Source of the DNA: Atherinomorus stipes
Taxonomy: Eukaryota > Chordata > Actinopteri > Atheriniformes > Atherinidae
Length of the DNA: 64,000 nucleotides
Direction: 5' to 3'
Assembly: GCA_023101725.1 (NCBI GenBank)
Contig: JALJCO010001024.1
Coordinates: 1 to 64,000 of the forward strand
In this document: piece after piece, positions 53,324 to 64,000 of the stretch
Layout of the letters: every line of letters starts with the position of its first letter
How positions within the stretch are numbered: the stretch's first letter is position 1
Notes under the pieces: model-generated
The model's database searches: none
The model's input: only the letters and a program-made list of their open reading frames with translations
Told to the model about the DNA's origin: nothing
Position numbers and translations under genes: made by a program

Positions 53324-54225
53324 CAGGGATGTTAGATGTAAGCTTTTTTACCGATATCAGATATGATATTGTCCAACTCTTAAATTCCAGTATGAACCGA
53401 TACAGATCTATGCAGAGAACTGTGAGGTGGTATCTCTGATATTTTGAGAAATACAACTATTTTCTGCTCTGTGAGCAAAGACCCCAAAACATCCTTAACT
53501 CAGCCAGAGGAGTTTATTTTGGACATCTGGCTGCCAGATATCAGATACTAGCAGGTATTAGCCAACATGTGGCTAATTCTAATGTTTCTGACAACTTGGT
53601 AACTTAACCAGCAACTTAAAACCAGACATATTATAAGCAGCTTCAAAGCAAGTCAGTCTGTAGCGGCAGCAGCAGCTGCACCGTAGTCACTAGGGCTGGG
53701 AAAAATATTGATACACTGAAAAATCGTGATATTTTTATATGCTGATATCATATCAATATTTTAAAATATGGTATCAATCTATTTTACTAACAAAATCTCA
53801 CGAGATTTCGTTGTTCTGTTACAAAATCTTGCGGGTTTTCATGAAATCTCGCGAGATTTAATATGAGAACAATAAAATCTCACGAGATTTCGTTGGTAGA
53901 CTTGGTCAGTAATTTGTTTTTCAATATCAATATGAAATCTGCACATGAAAATATTGAGATATTTCAGTGTATATTGATATTTTTTCCTAGCCCTAGTAGT
54001 CACATGACTCTGGAAGGAATGCTGGGATATGAAGTTCTTCCAGGATAACAGGAACTTTTCTACATGCTTGACCGCTGCTAAAAGAACAAGATCTCGCAAT
54101 ATTTCGCAGGATTTCATTTTTCAAAATATCAGCCCAAAAAAACAATACAGATATTTTCCAATATCACATTTTAATGCCAATATCGGCCGATAAAATCGGT
54201 AGGCCGATAATATTGGACATCCTTA
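53324..54225. mobile_element. hAT relic, repeat Y type
   Basis: The ends are CAGGGATGTTAGATG and GGACATCCTTA. The flanking 8-mers GTAGCGTC/GTCCCGTC agree at six positions. Internal sequence (GCAGCTGCACCGTAGTCAC) is shared with 6423-6640 and 62280-62420. Confidence 0.65.
53691..53995. mobile_element. hAT MITE with a four-site palindrome array
   Basis: This 305-bp element starts TAGGGCTGGG and ends CTAGCCCTA, with the perfect 8-bp duplication GTAGTCAC (53683-53690 and 53996-54003). Palindromes related to TCTCGCGAGA begin at 53796, 53827, 53847 (exact) and 53878, with spacings 31, 20 and 31. Confidence 0.93.
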
Positions 54226-54862
54226 GTCCCGTCCATAATTTACTCAAAACGACATCATTTAGTATATTTTTATAGCTTAAACAGTACTACATCTAGCTGC
54301 CGCAAAGCTCGCCCCTGTGAGTTCATGACACTACGGAAGCCGCCGGTGTTCAGTGCCTACTCTGCCGATAATGCCAGCATAGAAGAAGAAATTCGCTGTT
54401 TACGTTGTCTTTAGAGCGAACGAGCTGCGGACAAACCAGGACAAAAACAAGAGGGGTTGGCCATTGATTTAAAACAAAGAAAGAAAGAAAGAGAAAGAGA
54501 ACGTGTGATCTCGTCTGCCATAGTGTTTTGAACTCGCATGGGCGCGCATCACGGAAGAAAGATGTTCTACTGTTTTAGTAAAAAAATATACTAAATGATG
54601 TTTTTTGGAGTAAACCCACTCAGGACACTTGGATTACATTGGACGAGCAGTATGGAGGAATATTGACAAGTTTTTGTGGACTTTTATGGACCTTTTTGGT
54701 TCAGTCTGCAGTGAACTGTTGGGGGAAAGTTAGGGGAAAAGGAAAACCTCTCAGATCTCCGGCTGCATTTGAGATATTAAAAAAGTGCTCCAGAGTCTTG
54801 CTCAGCATGAAGGTGAGTAGAAAATCAACGTACATCGCGCTGTGGGTGTACTATTCCTTTAA

Positions 54863-57800
54863 AAAGAAGTCATTTCCTGTCTGTCTGCTTCTATGATCAG
54901 TTATAGGTTAAAACCTCAGAGAAACTTGCTGCTGCATTTCTTTGTGTGGGTGGAAACTGCCGTTTTCTGCTGATGTGGCTGCACTTTACTGTGGAGTCTG
55001 TTTTGTTGTCACATGGTCGCAAATGAAATGATAAAAGTAATTCCAGAGTCGTGCAGGTGGATGCGCTCTGTGATAAGTGGTTCCACCCTTTTTGATCTTA
55101 GTTCAGGAGTTTTTCCTTGTAATGAGAAGGATTTCATCGTGATTCCTGCAGATCCTGAAAGAGAATCACATCCTCCTGCTATCTGTGCATGTTCTCTGGC
55201 AGAGATGCATATTTTAAGCATGCAAAGATGGCACCTAAAGAGATGATTTTGTGACCAGAGGGCCTGCTGCTGGTACACTGTGTTCTGCTCGTGTCCCCCT
55301 CGGTATCGGACTGTTGCTATTGGCTGTTGTGCTGCAGGGTCTGATGTAAGAAACTGCCATCTGGCCTCCCTGTCATAGAAAAAGCTGGGAGTAAAGCTGT
55401 GCTCCTTTCATCAGGTTGCACTCTCTTCAAGAGTCAAGTCTCAGAGCTGGGAGCCGACTGGTTTGGCACTGGTATGGGTCAATTACTCATTTCTCATGAG
55501 AAGACAAGGACTCAAAGGGCTGGCTATGTCACAAACTCAGTAGTCTGTTTTTTTCTATATTATTATTCCATCTGTCCTTCCATATGCCCTTTAATGAATA
55601 CTGGTCATTAATTTGAAAGGGTGAGATTAGATGAATCAGTTCTTAATACAAAACATGTGGAGGAATGTGACCACTGCTGTTTTTCCTCTTTGTCTCTGTA
55701 TGTAAGATTATGCAATAAGCTGAATATCATAAAACACACTGGAACATGTGAAACGCTGGTGCATGATCGCTGTCTTCAGAGCGGACTTGTTAGAAGAGTA
55801 GACTTTCTGTTTCCAGCAACATATTTGCCCCAAGAAATATCCGGGAGATGCACATCCAGCTTTTATGGATGCAAGTTCACAAGGTGTCACTTCAGTATCA
55901 AGAATGCTTTTAACACTGCTGACAGCTGCCCAGGCGGCTGGAGCATCAGCCTGGTGATGCAGAGCGAGAGCGTGGTGCTGTTTTCCACGCTTTCCCAGAC
56001 TGATAGCAACAGTTGTCAGAGGTTTTTACATCAAGCACGAACATTGGATGTTCGGTGTGTTTCTCTGCCGAAGCCTGAGCTGAAGTCAGCGTATGATCCC
56101 TGCTGCTTGTTTGCAGGATTTTGCAAATACCACCACACTGAATCTAGAGAAACATTACAGTTTGAGCATGGTCGCAGAAACAACACTTTGGGATCTTTGT
56201 TCTCAGAGCAGTTAGTTGTATTTCCTGCATTTTTTTAAAAATGCAGGAAAAATACAGAAATACAGTCAGAATATAAATAGAAAAAAGAATAAATCTGAGC
56301 TACATCAGCATAAATTATAGTAAGAACAGCCCTTTCTGCCCATAGATGCATTCACATGAATCAAGCATCAGGCTCCCATGGTGCTCGATTTGGATTTAAA
56401 ATTTGTATATAAAAAGAATGGCTTACAAATGAGATCTGATTCTCATCGTTCATCTAAAAGAGCCATTCAAAAGAATCGATTCGTTCATGAACGTCACATC
56501 TCTAGTCCGCTGGTGAAAGGTGCTCTTACCTGTATGTGTCTGGGACAGTTAAATTATTATTTCTAACCACGATTCAAAAGCAATATTTTATTTCACTAAA
56601 TCATAATTTTAATTTTTTTTAATTTTTTTATTAGTTTCTTTAGTTTCTTGTTATTTGAATTACGTGTTGCGAATTAACCTTTTGTTTAATTGGAGGGTAT
56701 GAATAGTTTTGAGGACGACTGTAAAAGTGTGTTGGTGTCAGAGGACTGTCTGCTCTCCGTTTATAACTCAACAAGATTTGCATGAAAATTTGAACAAAGA
56801 TGGGATTTAAACTAAGGAAGAAATGATTACCTCAATGTTCTAAATCAGTCTTACTCTATCAAGCAAAAACCAAAAATGAGCTGTTTCAGGCTTTTAAACA
56901 TGATGATTACCTTTTCTTTGTTTATCAGTCTGCATGTTTACATGGAAACTTTTTCCCCTTTCGGAATGAATTAATTCGGATTTAAGATTTGAGGGCAGCT
57001 CTCGACCAATTGCAACCTGTTTTACGCCCATTTCATGATGTCGCCCCGGAAGAGACACTGATTCTGAAGGGTCACAGAATTGTTTGTAGCACCGGCACTC
57101 ACACGGATGTTACTTGTAAACATTGATGGATAATCGGACTCCGATCGACGGGGTAAAATGGAGCAGCCTGTTATGGAGCTGTATGCGCTCGACCCAGAGT
57201 CTGATATGGAGTTTGACGTACACGCAGTACCACAGAAGTACCACAGAGACCCCTGACAAGTTAGAACATTAGCAAACAAATCATGGGCTAATACTTAGCA
57301 TTGAGCTGAGAGATGTGTTGACTCACCAGTGTTGTTGTCTGTCCATGTGCGTTTTTATAGTAGGAACTGCGTCAGGTTTCAGAAGTAATCCCAGAGAAAA
57401 AAACACTTTACTGCCCGAGATTCATGAAGTTGTCAGGAGTAAAGTTCACACACAAAGTTGAGGTTTTTTTTTCTGCTCCTGAAGTTATAATCCAACTACT
57501 TCTGGCAAGTCGATTCATCCAGTACAACAAATAAACTTCCACGCCAAACGCAACCACATTTTTCCCAACTTACCGTCCTCTAGAGATTAAAAAAAAAAAA
57601 AAAAAAAATCTTCTGAACTCTGGAGCAAACGTCTGTTAGCTGATGGCTGTTTGTCTCTGAGGAAATCTTCCTGCAGGTGTTAGTTTCTTCCTCGAGAGTG
57701 TGTATAGGTTAGGATTCTCTAAAAGTTTCTGTTGAACAAAGACGGCGTCTTGCTACGATGCTGCGCGTGCGTATTTGACACTTCATGATTGGTGCCACCT

Positions 57801-57977
57801 CGTTGCGTGTCAGTCAGTTATGTTAAGGAAGCTACAGCTTGGCCTGAATATTTATATATATTACTCAAATATGCACAAATGAAGAAAAAAATTACTTTAA
57901 TGAAGTTTTTTATGAGGAAATAACACAGTAACATGCTGAAAAGCTCTTAAAAGTCCATTTTTCATGATAGGGCTCCT
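54863..57977. other. Intron DNA with Tc1-like end
   Basis: Mostly unassigned. Bases 56500-56725 resemble 63640-63845 and end in GGAGGGTATGAATAGTTTTG, like a Tc1 terminus. A perfect 14-bp hairpin lies at 56221-56250 (TTTCCTGCATTTTT, TT loop). A 20-base A run is near 57588. The 205-codon frame at 55621-56238 has no recognisable domain; I could not assign it. Confidence 0.4.
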
Positions 57978-57981
57978 TTAA

Positions 57982-58425
57982 AGACACACAACGGAACTTT
58001 TAGCAGTTTTCTCAGTGACACGCCCCCTATCGGCGACTAAACTAGCAACCATCTTGTATCATACCTGCACCGTGATTCACTCCAGCCAGTAAAAGACAGT
58101 CTTATCTTGACTCTTGTTCTGTCCCTTCCTCTCTTCCTCCTGTAATGTGTCCTTACCGAATCCGACATGATTTGCGTTCAAAACACTCGCGGGGTTGATC
58201 CCTGGTTTACGTCCGGTTGCTAGTGAGTGACGCGGTGCTGCAGCCAATAGTCTGCTGCAACGTCACAGTCGCGTCCCGGATGGGAATCTTACATAGTGCT
58301 GTTTCTGAGCCCCGGGACGCCTCTGGGCAGTGACGGCTCGAAAATGCGCAAAATGAATGTTGGTGTGACATCAAAACGAGTCAGAAACGCAGATTTTTAA
58401 GGTCTAAAAGTTACGTTGTGTGTCT
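57982..58425. mobile_element. TTAA-type MITE (family AGACACACAACG)
   Basis: A 444-bp element lies between TTAA copies (57978-57981 and 58426-58429). Its ends are AGACACACAACGGAACTTTTAG and the near-complement ending ACGTTGTGTGTCT. The right terminus is partly repeated at 58430-58454. Confidence 0.85.
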
Positions 58426-58458
58426 TTAAGGTCGAAATGTTACGTTGTGGGTCTTTAA

Positions 58459-58882
58459 AGGTATAGTCCGAAGTTTCCCCCCTGAAAATAAACGTTAGAC
58501 TTGTGCAAGTGAAATCTGTCTCAAACTGCACCTTTGGTTTGAATGCAACGCTCTCTCCTCCTGCCTGTAATTCGCTCTTTAGCTTTGTTTTGTTGTGGTC
58601 GGGACGTTTCTGGGTGGAGATTTCTGTTTATATCGGCAGCCAATGACAGAGCTAAGAGCATGACGCTGTGTGGAAATAAGCTCATGATTGGAGCAGACGC
58701 CAGTCACTCAAACTCTCGAAGGAAAAAGAAAGAAAGAAAGAAAAATGGTTCTGAGCTCTGAAGGAGGCTTGAAGCTGAATAGGCTGAAGAACGAGGCGGT
58801 CATTAGCCTGAGAGGGAGGGGCGCTCAGTTTGAATACTGTTGTTTGCAAACAGAAACGGTGGGGGGACTTCACACTCTAGCT
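58459..58882. mobile_element. TTAA-type MITE (family AGGTATAGTCCGAAGT)
   Basis: A 424-bp copy of the 37027-37563 family lies between TTAA at 58455-58458 and 58883-58886. The right end is diverged (ACTTCACACTCTAGCT). It lies 25 bp from the preceding MITE. Confidence 0.8.
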
Positions 58883-58886
58883 TTAA

Positions 58887-60160
58887 TGTACAAAGATTAG
58901 ACATCTAGCTACGTGTACGTAACTCATTGGCCGGTAAATCTGTGTTTGTTTCTTCTATTTAGCAGAAATGGGAGAACTGAAAAAATCCAAATGTTTGCAA
59001 CAGGTTTCCTTTCATTCCTCCTGCGTACAGCTCATATTTGTGTAAATGAATTATGCATAGTTGGCTTTTCCTCAGCTTCCAAAGTCTCCTGTCATCTCTT
59101 TGATTCAGTTTTCAGAAATGAATAAACAGCAGAAGGTGGGTCAGAACAGGGACACATCTCGGCTTAAATCTGGAGCAGAGGAAGTGGAGAAGCAGCATCT
59201 CATCCCTGAGATTAGATACAAGCAGGACAATCACAGCCGCAGCCGCCATCAACACCGTCCTGTCATCTCAGACACTCTCCTTGAACCGGACGCTGACTCC
59301 CAGATCACTCGCTGATGGAAAGTCACTTTGTATAACAGCATCAGCTAATGGCTTCAGCCTGATGTAAAATCTGAGTTACTATCCCATAAAAGCGGAGCAG
59401 GTTTCATCTGCCTGTTGTGCCACACTCGTGTAACTTTACCGAATCCTGAGGAGTTGTAGTCCGACTGCTCAAAGGAAATACTTGTCGTAGTCTCCTTAAA
59501 AATGACGTTTTGCTGGATCAGTGAAATTCCCAGTTTATGGGATCGTGAGTCAGGAAGCGTTACAGACATCAAAGTGGAGTGTGATTAAACTGCTAAATTT
59601 CCAAACATTACTGAAAGTCAAAGCCGTCTGTTGCAACGAGGAAAAAGTGACGGGGGATTCGTCACGGCAGCTCGGGGAAGTGCTGATGTGGCATCGTTGT
59701 TTTATCTCTCAGCCTCGCTTGTTTTATCAGAGAGCGTTAAATCCCACCCTTTCTGCTAAACTGATATAACACAGTATGGAGGGAATAACAATTAGATGAG
59801 GGGAAAAAAATCTCTTGATGAAGGCTGATCACTTCCTGATTTAAGTGATTACCGTATGCTCTGTTTCTGAAGGGCAAATTAGCACTTTCAGCTGAGACGT
59901 TGATCAGTTTAATCAGTGTATAATGATGCTGAAGCCTGTGAACAACCCAGCTCTAAATTGAATTCTCAAAGGTTGAAGATCTGGTATTTTATGATCTCAG
60001 TCCATTATCTCACATTCCATCTTCTGCATTAATTAATGTTCTATTTCTCTGAGGTATGCCAGCAAATATGATCTCTTGTTCATGTGCTCTACCTTCTGTT
60101 TGCTTTTGGAAATGTCTTTATCCTTGTTTGCTGCTTGTGTCAGACTGTAGACTCTTTGTT
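58887..60160. other. Intron DNA, nothing recognised
   Basis: Short frames only, none with family features. Confidence 0.4.
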
Positions 60161-61060
60161 TGATATTGTTTTTGCTTTGATTTTTGCCAATATATGATAT
60201 CTGATATTGTCCTACTCTTAATTTCCAATATCCAATATCAACCGATACTGATCTATGCAGACAGCTGTGAGGTTGTATCGCTCATATTTTGAGAAATACA
60301 ACTAACTGCTCTGAGAACAAAGATCTCAAAATAGCCTTAAAGACACACAATGGAACTTTTAGCAGTTTTCCCCCATCAGCGGCTAAACTAGCATCCATCT
60401 TCATCGTACCTGTGCTGTGATTCACTCCAGCCAGTAAAAGTCAGTCTTATCTTGACTCTTGTTCTGTCCCTTCCTCTCTTTCGTTTCCTCTCTTCCTCCG
60501 GTAATGTTTCCTTGCGTTTCTCTACTGAATCCGACCTGATGCGCGTTCAAAACACCCGCAGTGTTCATACCAGGTTCTTATCTGTTTGCTAGTAAGTGAC
60601 ACGTTGCTGCAACCAATAGTCAGCTGCAACATCTCGCCGCATCCCGGATGGAAAACTTAAATACTGCTGTTTCTGAGCCTTGGGAAGTCAAACTTAATGA
60701 CAGTTGTTCGTACAAATTTAATCGGATATATTCGTTATATCCTAGAACCATCTGGATTTTCTTCTCCCTGAGAAATCCTCCCCCCAAACAGGGGATATTT
60801 GGTGATTTACACAAATGAGCGTGTATAAACTCTGTTCACACAGAGCATCCTAAAAGAAACTGTTTTTGGAAGTTTTAAAGTCTGTAAAAATGAAGTTTTT
60901 GAAGAAGAAGAAGAAGAGGAAGGTTTTTTTTTTTCATACTTTAGAAACAGCAGCCTGATTGATCAAATATCGGTTTATTCCGGTAGGGTGGCCGATGTCT
61001 GATACTCAGTTTTAAGTATCGATACTGACGGGGGGCCGATTATATCTTGCATCCCTAATT
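60160..61060. mobile_element. hAT relic (repeat Y ends) with nested TTAA MITE
   Basis: The termini are rich in GATATCTGATATTGTCC and CCGATACTGATC words, as in 53340-53420. The right end runs to TTGCATCCCTAA. A partial copy of the AGACACACAACG TTAA MITE starts at 60341 after TTAA 60337-60340 and fades near 60690. Confidence 0.6.
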
Positions 61061-61412
61061 TTTGTATATAATAAACGCAGCCACAGCCTGTCGCGTCACC
61101 GAAAGGTGACTCAGGGACACGGTGGCGGCGAACAGCAGCAGAGCACCGGCACCGCTTTGTGCTGCTGTAGTGACTCTGTTCAAGCTGTCAGAGATCCATA
61201 AACTGCAGCTGGGAGTTACAGATATTTCTTTTTATGGATAAGCGAAGACGGATATCATCAGAGATGCTTTTAGTGATCAGGAGAGCTGATCGGACGCCGT
61301 CTGCATCTGTGCTGTGGAAACGTATTGGATGAGTTTCAGTGCAAGCTAGCTTAAATTGTTGCTAACTGGCTTTGATGTGTATTTTTTCAGAAAATTAAGT
61401 TCTGAGCGTGAA

Positions 61413-61809
61413 TAGGGATGTAACAATAACCGATAAAATGGTTAACCATGATAAAATTCCCAACGATTAGTGATATTGTTTCAAATTTTAAGTATCGTTG
61501 AAACTGTGACTGATTACTGCAGTTTGAAAAATTCCCAGTGATGCTGCTCATTGCTGGAAAAGCAGCAGCAGTCCCAGTTTGCAATGTTTAATTTATGAAA
61601 ACATGGCGGAAAGCAACAAAGGCACCCACATGAACAGTTCTCCTGAGATTTTTCCTTCTTTAAAAAGGACAAAGTAGATATTTAGACCCATTTTGGATAT
61701 TTTTAGAGATGCTGGGGGATATTTCTATAATACCGCGATAAAAATGATAACCGTGATCATTTTGGTCACAATAACCGTGATATGAAATTTTCATATCATT
61801 ACATCCCTA
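61413..61809. mobile_element. hAT MITE (TAGGGATGTAAC ends)
   Basis: This 397-bp element has ends TAGGGATGTAAC and ATTACATCCCTA and the perfect 8-bp duplication AGCGTGAA (61405-61412 and 61810-61817). Its termini are rich in AACCGTGAT words. Confidence 0.92.
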
Positions 61810-62163
61810 AGCGTGAATCCAATCAGACACTGTAACAACTGTTTAACAGAAGATCTAACCGCTTGTGTTAACCACTGTTTACATAAAATTGATCACCAGA
61901 ATACGACTTACTTCTCTCAGCTAAAACTTTCCATAGTTTCGGGTCAGCCCAGCCAGCCGTGAAACATCGATAGACATCCCTGCTTGTGAAAGTTTTCCTT
62001 CTCCCGTGTATGAAGACGGGTTATTATGTTTCTGATAGATGTGGGAAATATCCGGTCAGCTGATGTAAAAACTTCTGCAAGGAATCCGTTTGGATCGCAT
62101 CGAATAAAAGAGATTTTTTTTCATCGAATTGTTTCAGTTCTCGGGGATTAAAATGGTAAATAT

Positions 62164-62460
62164 TAGGGATGTTCGATATAGGCTTTTTTGCTATTGTCCA
62201 ACTCTTAAATTCTGATAGCCGATATCGACCGATATATGCAGAGATCTATGAGGTTGTATTTCTCATATTTTGAGAGACAGAATACAGTTGTATCAGCTGT
62301 AGCAGCAGCAGCTGCACCGTAGTCACATGACTCTGAAAGGAATGCTGGGATATGAAGTTCTTCCACAATAACAGGGAATTTTCTACATGCTGGATCGATG
62401 CTAATAGAACAGAGTCTTGCGAGAAAAATATCTGTTAAATCAGATATTTTGGCATGTCAG
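62164..62460. mobile_element. hAT relic, left part (repeat Y type)
   Basis: It begins TAGGGATGTTCGATATAGGC and contains GCAGCAGCAGCTGCACCG and AAGTTCTTCCACAATAACAG, as in the other repeat Y copies. The right end is missing. Confidence 0.65.
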
Positions 62461-62461
62461 C

Positions 62462-62580
62462 AGGAAATTCAATTCAATTCAGATGTATTTATATCGCACT
62501 ATTAAAAACAACTGTTGACCAATGTGCTTCACAATAAAATGAACATAAATAACAAAACTTTAAAGCAATATAGAAAAACA
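62462..62580 (+). repeat. AATTCAATTCAATT short interspersed repeat
   Basis: AATTCAATTCAATTCAGATG followed by TATTTATATCGC is a frequent fish repeat start. Only the 5' part is clear. Confidence 0.55.
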
Positions 62581-63059
62581 TAAATGCGACAAAACACTTA
62601 AAAAAAGAGCAGTTTGGTTTGCATTGTTCTAAATATCCAACCACTCAGGAAATATTCAGGTGTATTACTGATGGCTGCAGCCCACCTCCATAAGATGAGC
62701 TTTATCAGCCCTGAAAGGAAAATGGACCCCAGTGATACACAAATCAGTCACATTCATCTTAAAGACACAAAACAGGACATTAAACACAACACAGAAATAA
62801 TAACTGTAGAATTAAGGACTGACTTGTACCACTCTCTTCCCAGATATCACCGTCCTTGCATAAATTAAATCAATCCTTGCCCATGTGAACAAAAGTAGTG
62901 CACTTATCCCCACTGATAAAACAGACATTTTAGGGAAGGTTCTAGAAATTTTAAGATAAGATATTTGAAGATCTTAAAATCAGCTCTCAGCACAGAGAGC
63001 CACGGCTGCCAGTTTTTAACCTTAAATTATACAGATTTTCTTTTAAAGTGGGATCCAGG

Positions 63060-63367
63060 TACTCACCTACTGGAAAAGTAAAGTTCCTATGTTTTCATGC
63101 ATAGTTGAGTCACTTGGCCTAGTTTCTGTGTCGGGGATAAGGATTTTTGGCCACAACTTCTCCATGAAAAACACTTCTAGCCAGACTTATCCAGAGAGCA
63201 GATGGATGTACCTGGATCCCACTGGTTTCCACCAGTTCTAAGCTGATGGCACTACTGGACATCTTCTGATTTCCAAGGGAAAGGAGCTTGCTATATTTTT
63301 CTTCTGCTGCATTACGTTTCCTTTGCAGAAACTTTTCCTTGTCCTCAAAATTATTCATACCCTCCAA
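63060..63367 (-). pseudogene. Tc1-like transposase fragment
   Basis: The minus-strand frame 63367-63119 contains EKFLQRKRNAAEEKYSKLL and then SSSAISLELVETSGIQVHPS and HGEVVAKNPYP. The latter resembles the second helix-turn-helix of Tc1 transposases, which bind the inverted ends. In-frame stops follow below 63119 while similarity continues (KHRNFTF near 63075). The catalytic DDE part is absent. The terminus at about 63810-63845 (GGAGGGTATGAATAATTTTGAGG) is of Tc1 type and lies in the right orientation to belong to it. Confidence 0.65.
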
Positions 63368-64000
63368 TTAAAGAAGGAAAAATAACAGCTGTCAGTGAAA
63401 TAAGCTGAAATTGAAAAAAGTAATAATAAATAAAAAAAATTATGAAAATCATGACATTGGTTTTGAATTGTGGTTAGAAAGAAATACTAAAAACAAGCAC
63501 ACAAAACCAAGCATGATGGGGATCTGAAGCTAAAATTTTGTTGATCAACACTTTGAGCCAATCGCAGCATTCAGGTGTTTTCTGTAACGTTCAGTCAGAC
63601 GTCTGCACCTGTTAACAGGTATGTTGGTCCACTGTTCATGGGAAAGGTGCTCGACTGTAATGTGTCTCGTTTGAATTATTATTTCCAACTACAATTCAAA
63701 ATCAAGATTTTCTTTCACTAAATTATAATTTTGTAAATTCTAAGTTGATATTAGTTTGTTTAGTTTCTTATTATATGGATAACTATTCTGAAATTAGCCT
63801 GTTCTTTAATTGGAGGGTATGAATAATTTTGAGGACGACTATATGGGCTTTGTACCTAAAAGATTTAATGCTGGTTTGAAGGTAAAGAACAGTAACACCA
63901 AATACTGATATGATTAAGATTTTCTTTTGTTTGCTCATTTTGCATTTTGTGAATTGATTCAATCATTATTTACATTTTTTAAAGCATTTTGGGGGAACAG

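Larger units (their letters stand above)
53097..54858. mobile_element. Long-TIR TTAA element with two nested hATs
   Basis: The TTAA duplications are at 53093-53096 and 54859-54862. The arms are inverted repeats of about 220-245 bp (53097-53316 and about 54614-54858) starting AGGAATAGTACA, including CTCGTCCAATGTAATCC and its complement. A hAT relic (about 53324-54225) lies inside, with a MITE (53691-53995) inside that. No transposase frame was found. Confidence 0.85.

Noticed and set aside
55621..56238. 205-codon frame as a host gene
   Set aside because: No recognisable domain, splice support or repeat explanation; the Cys/Ser/Leu-rich make-up looks random.

Overview
The window is eukaryotic, almost certainly teleost fish, nuclear DNA. 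The evidence is the mix of mobile elements: L1/Tx1-type and Rex3-like LINEs, Gypsy and BEL/Pao LTR elements, many hAT and TTAA-type (piggyBac-like) DNA elements and Tc1 debris, together with AT-rich non-coding DNA, microsatellites and introns with GT..AG borders. Species cannot be named from sequence alone. Nearly every long reading frame belongs to a mobile element. The only credible host coding sequence is one short first coding exon at 52232-52434.

Layout, left to right. 1-6021: two copies of one L1-like LINE arranged head to head as a palindrome (arms 1-1612 and 1829-3225, 216-bp centre). The minus copy runs back to its 5' end with ORF1 intact. The plus copy carries a 204-bp Rex3-like tail insertion. 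6022-7826: relics of hAT and TTAA elements, ending in a long-TIR TTAA element. 7918-16983: a complete but mutated Gypsy element on the minus strand (LTRs 1.1 kb, 4-bp TSD, tRNA-His-type primer site). 19078-27767: a full-length, very young BEL/Pao element on the minus strand (759-bp LTRs differing at two positions, 5-bp TSD, tRNA-Tyr-type primer site), split by a 1,186-bp hAT element. It sits inside an older repeat called X here.

28445-38600: hAT elements, simple repeats, a GC-rich retroposed copy with a 17-bp TSD, 30-bp and 22-bp poly-G runs, a GC-rich MITE and a TTAA MITE, several of them inside one large hAT-ended interval (32046-37666). 38880-43941: an L1 fragment next to a ZBED-like hAT element whose transposase exons (three pieces, broken) can still be read, with another hAT inside it. 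44378-49570: further hAT elements, most with 8-bp TSDs. 51000-52434: CpG-rich promoter-like DNA and the host exon with a GTAAGA donor. 52435-64000: probably its first intron, filled with nested TTAA and hAT elements and Tc1 relics.

The least expected structure is in three related short hAT elements (28445-29079, 48891-49496, 53691-53995). They carry palindromes built on TCTCGCGAGA, spaced alternately about 31 and 20 bp. That decamer is a known vertebrate CpG-island promoter motif (BANP), so these elements may spread ready-made regulatory sites. No operons, CRISPR arrays or RNA genes were seen. TSD and TIR calls were made by eye from the sequence.
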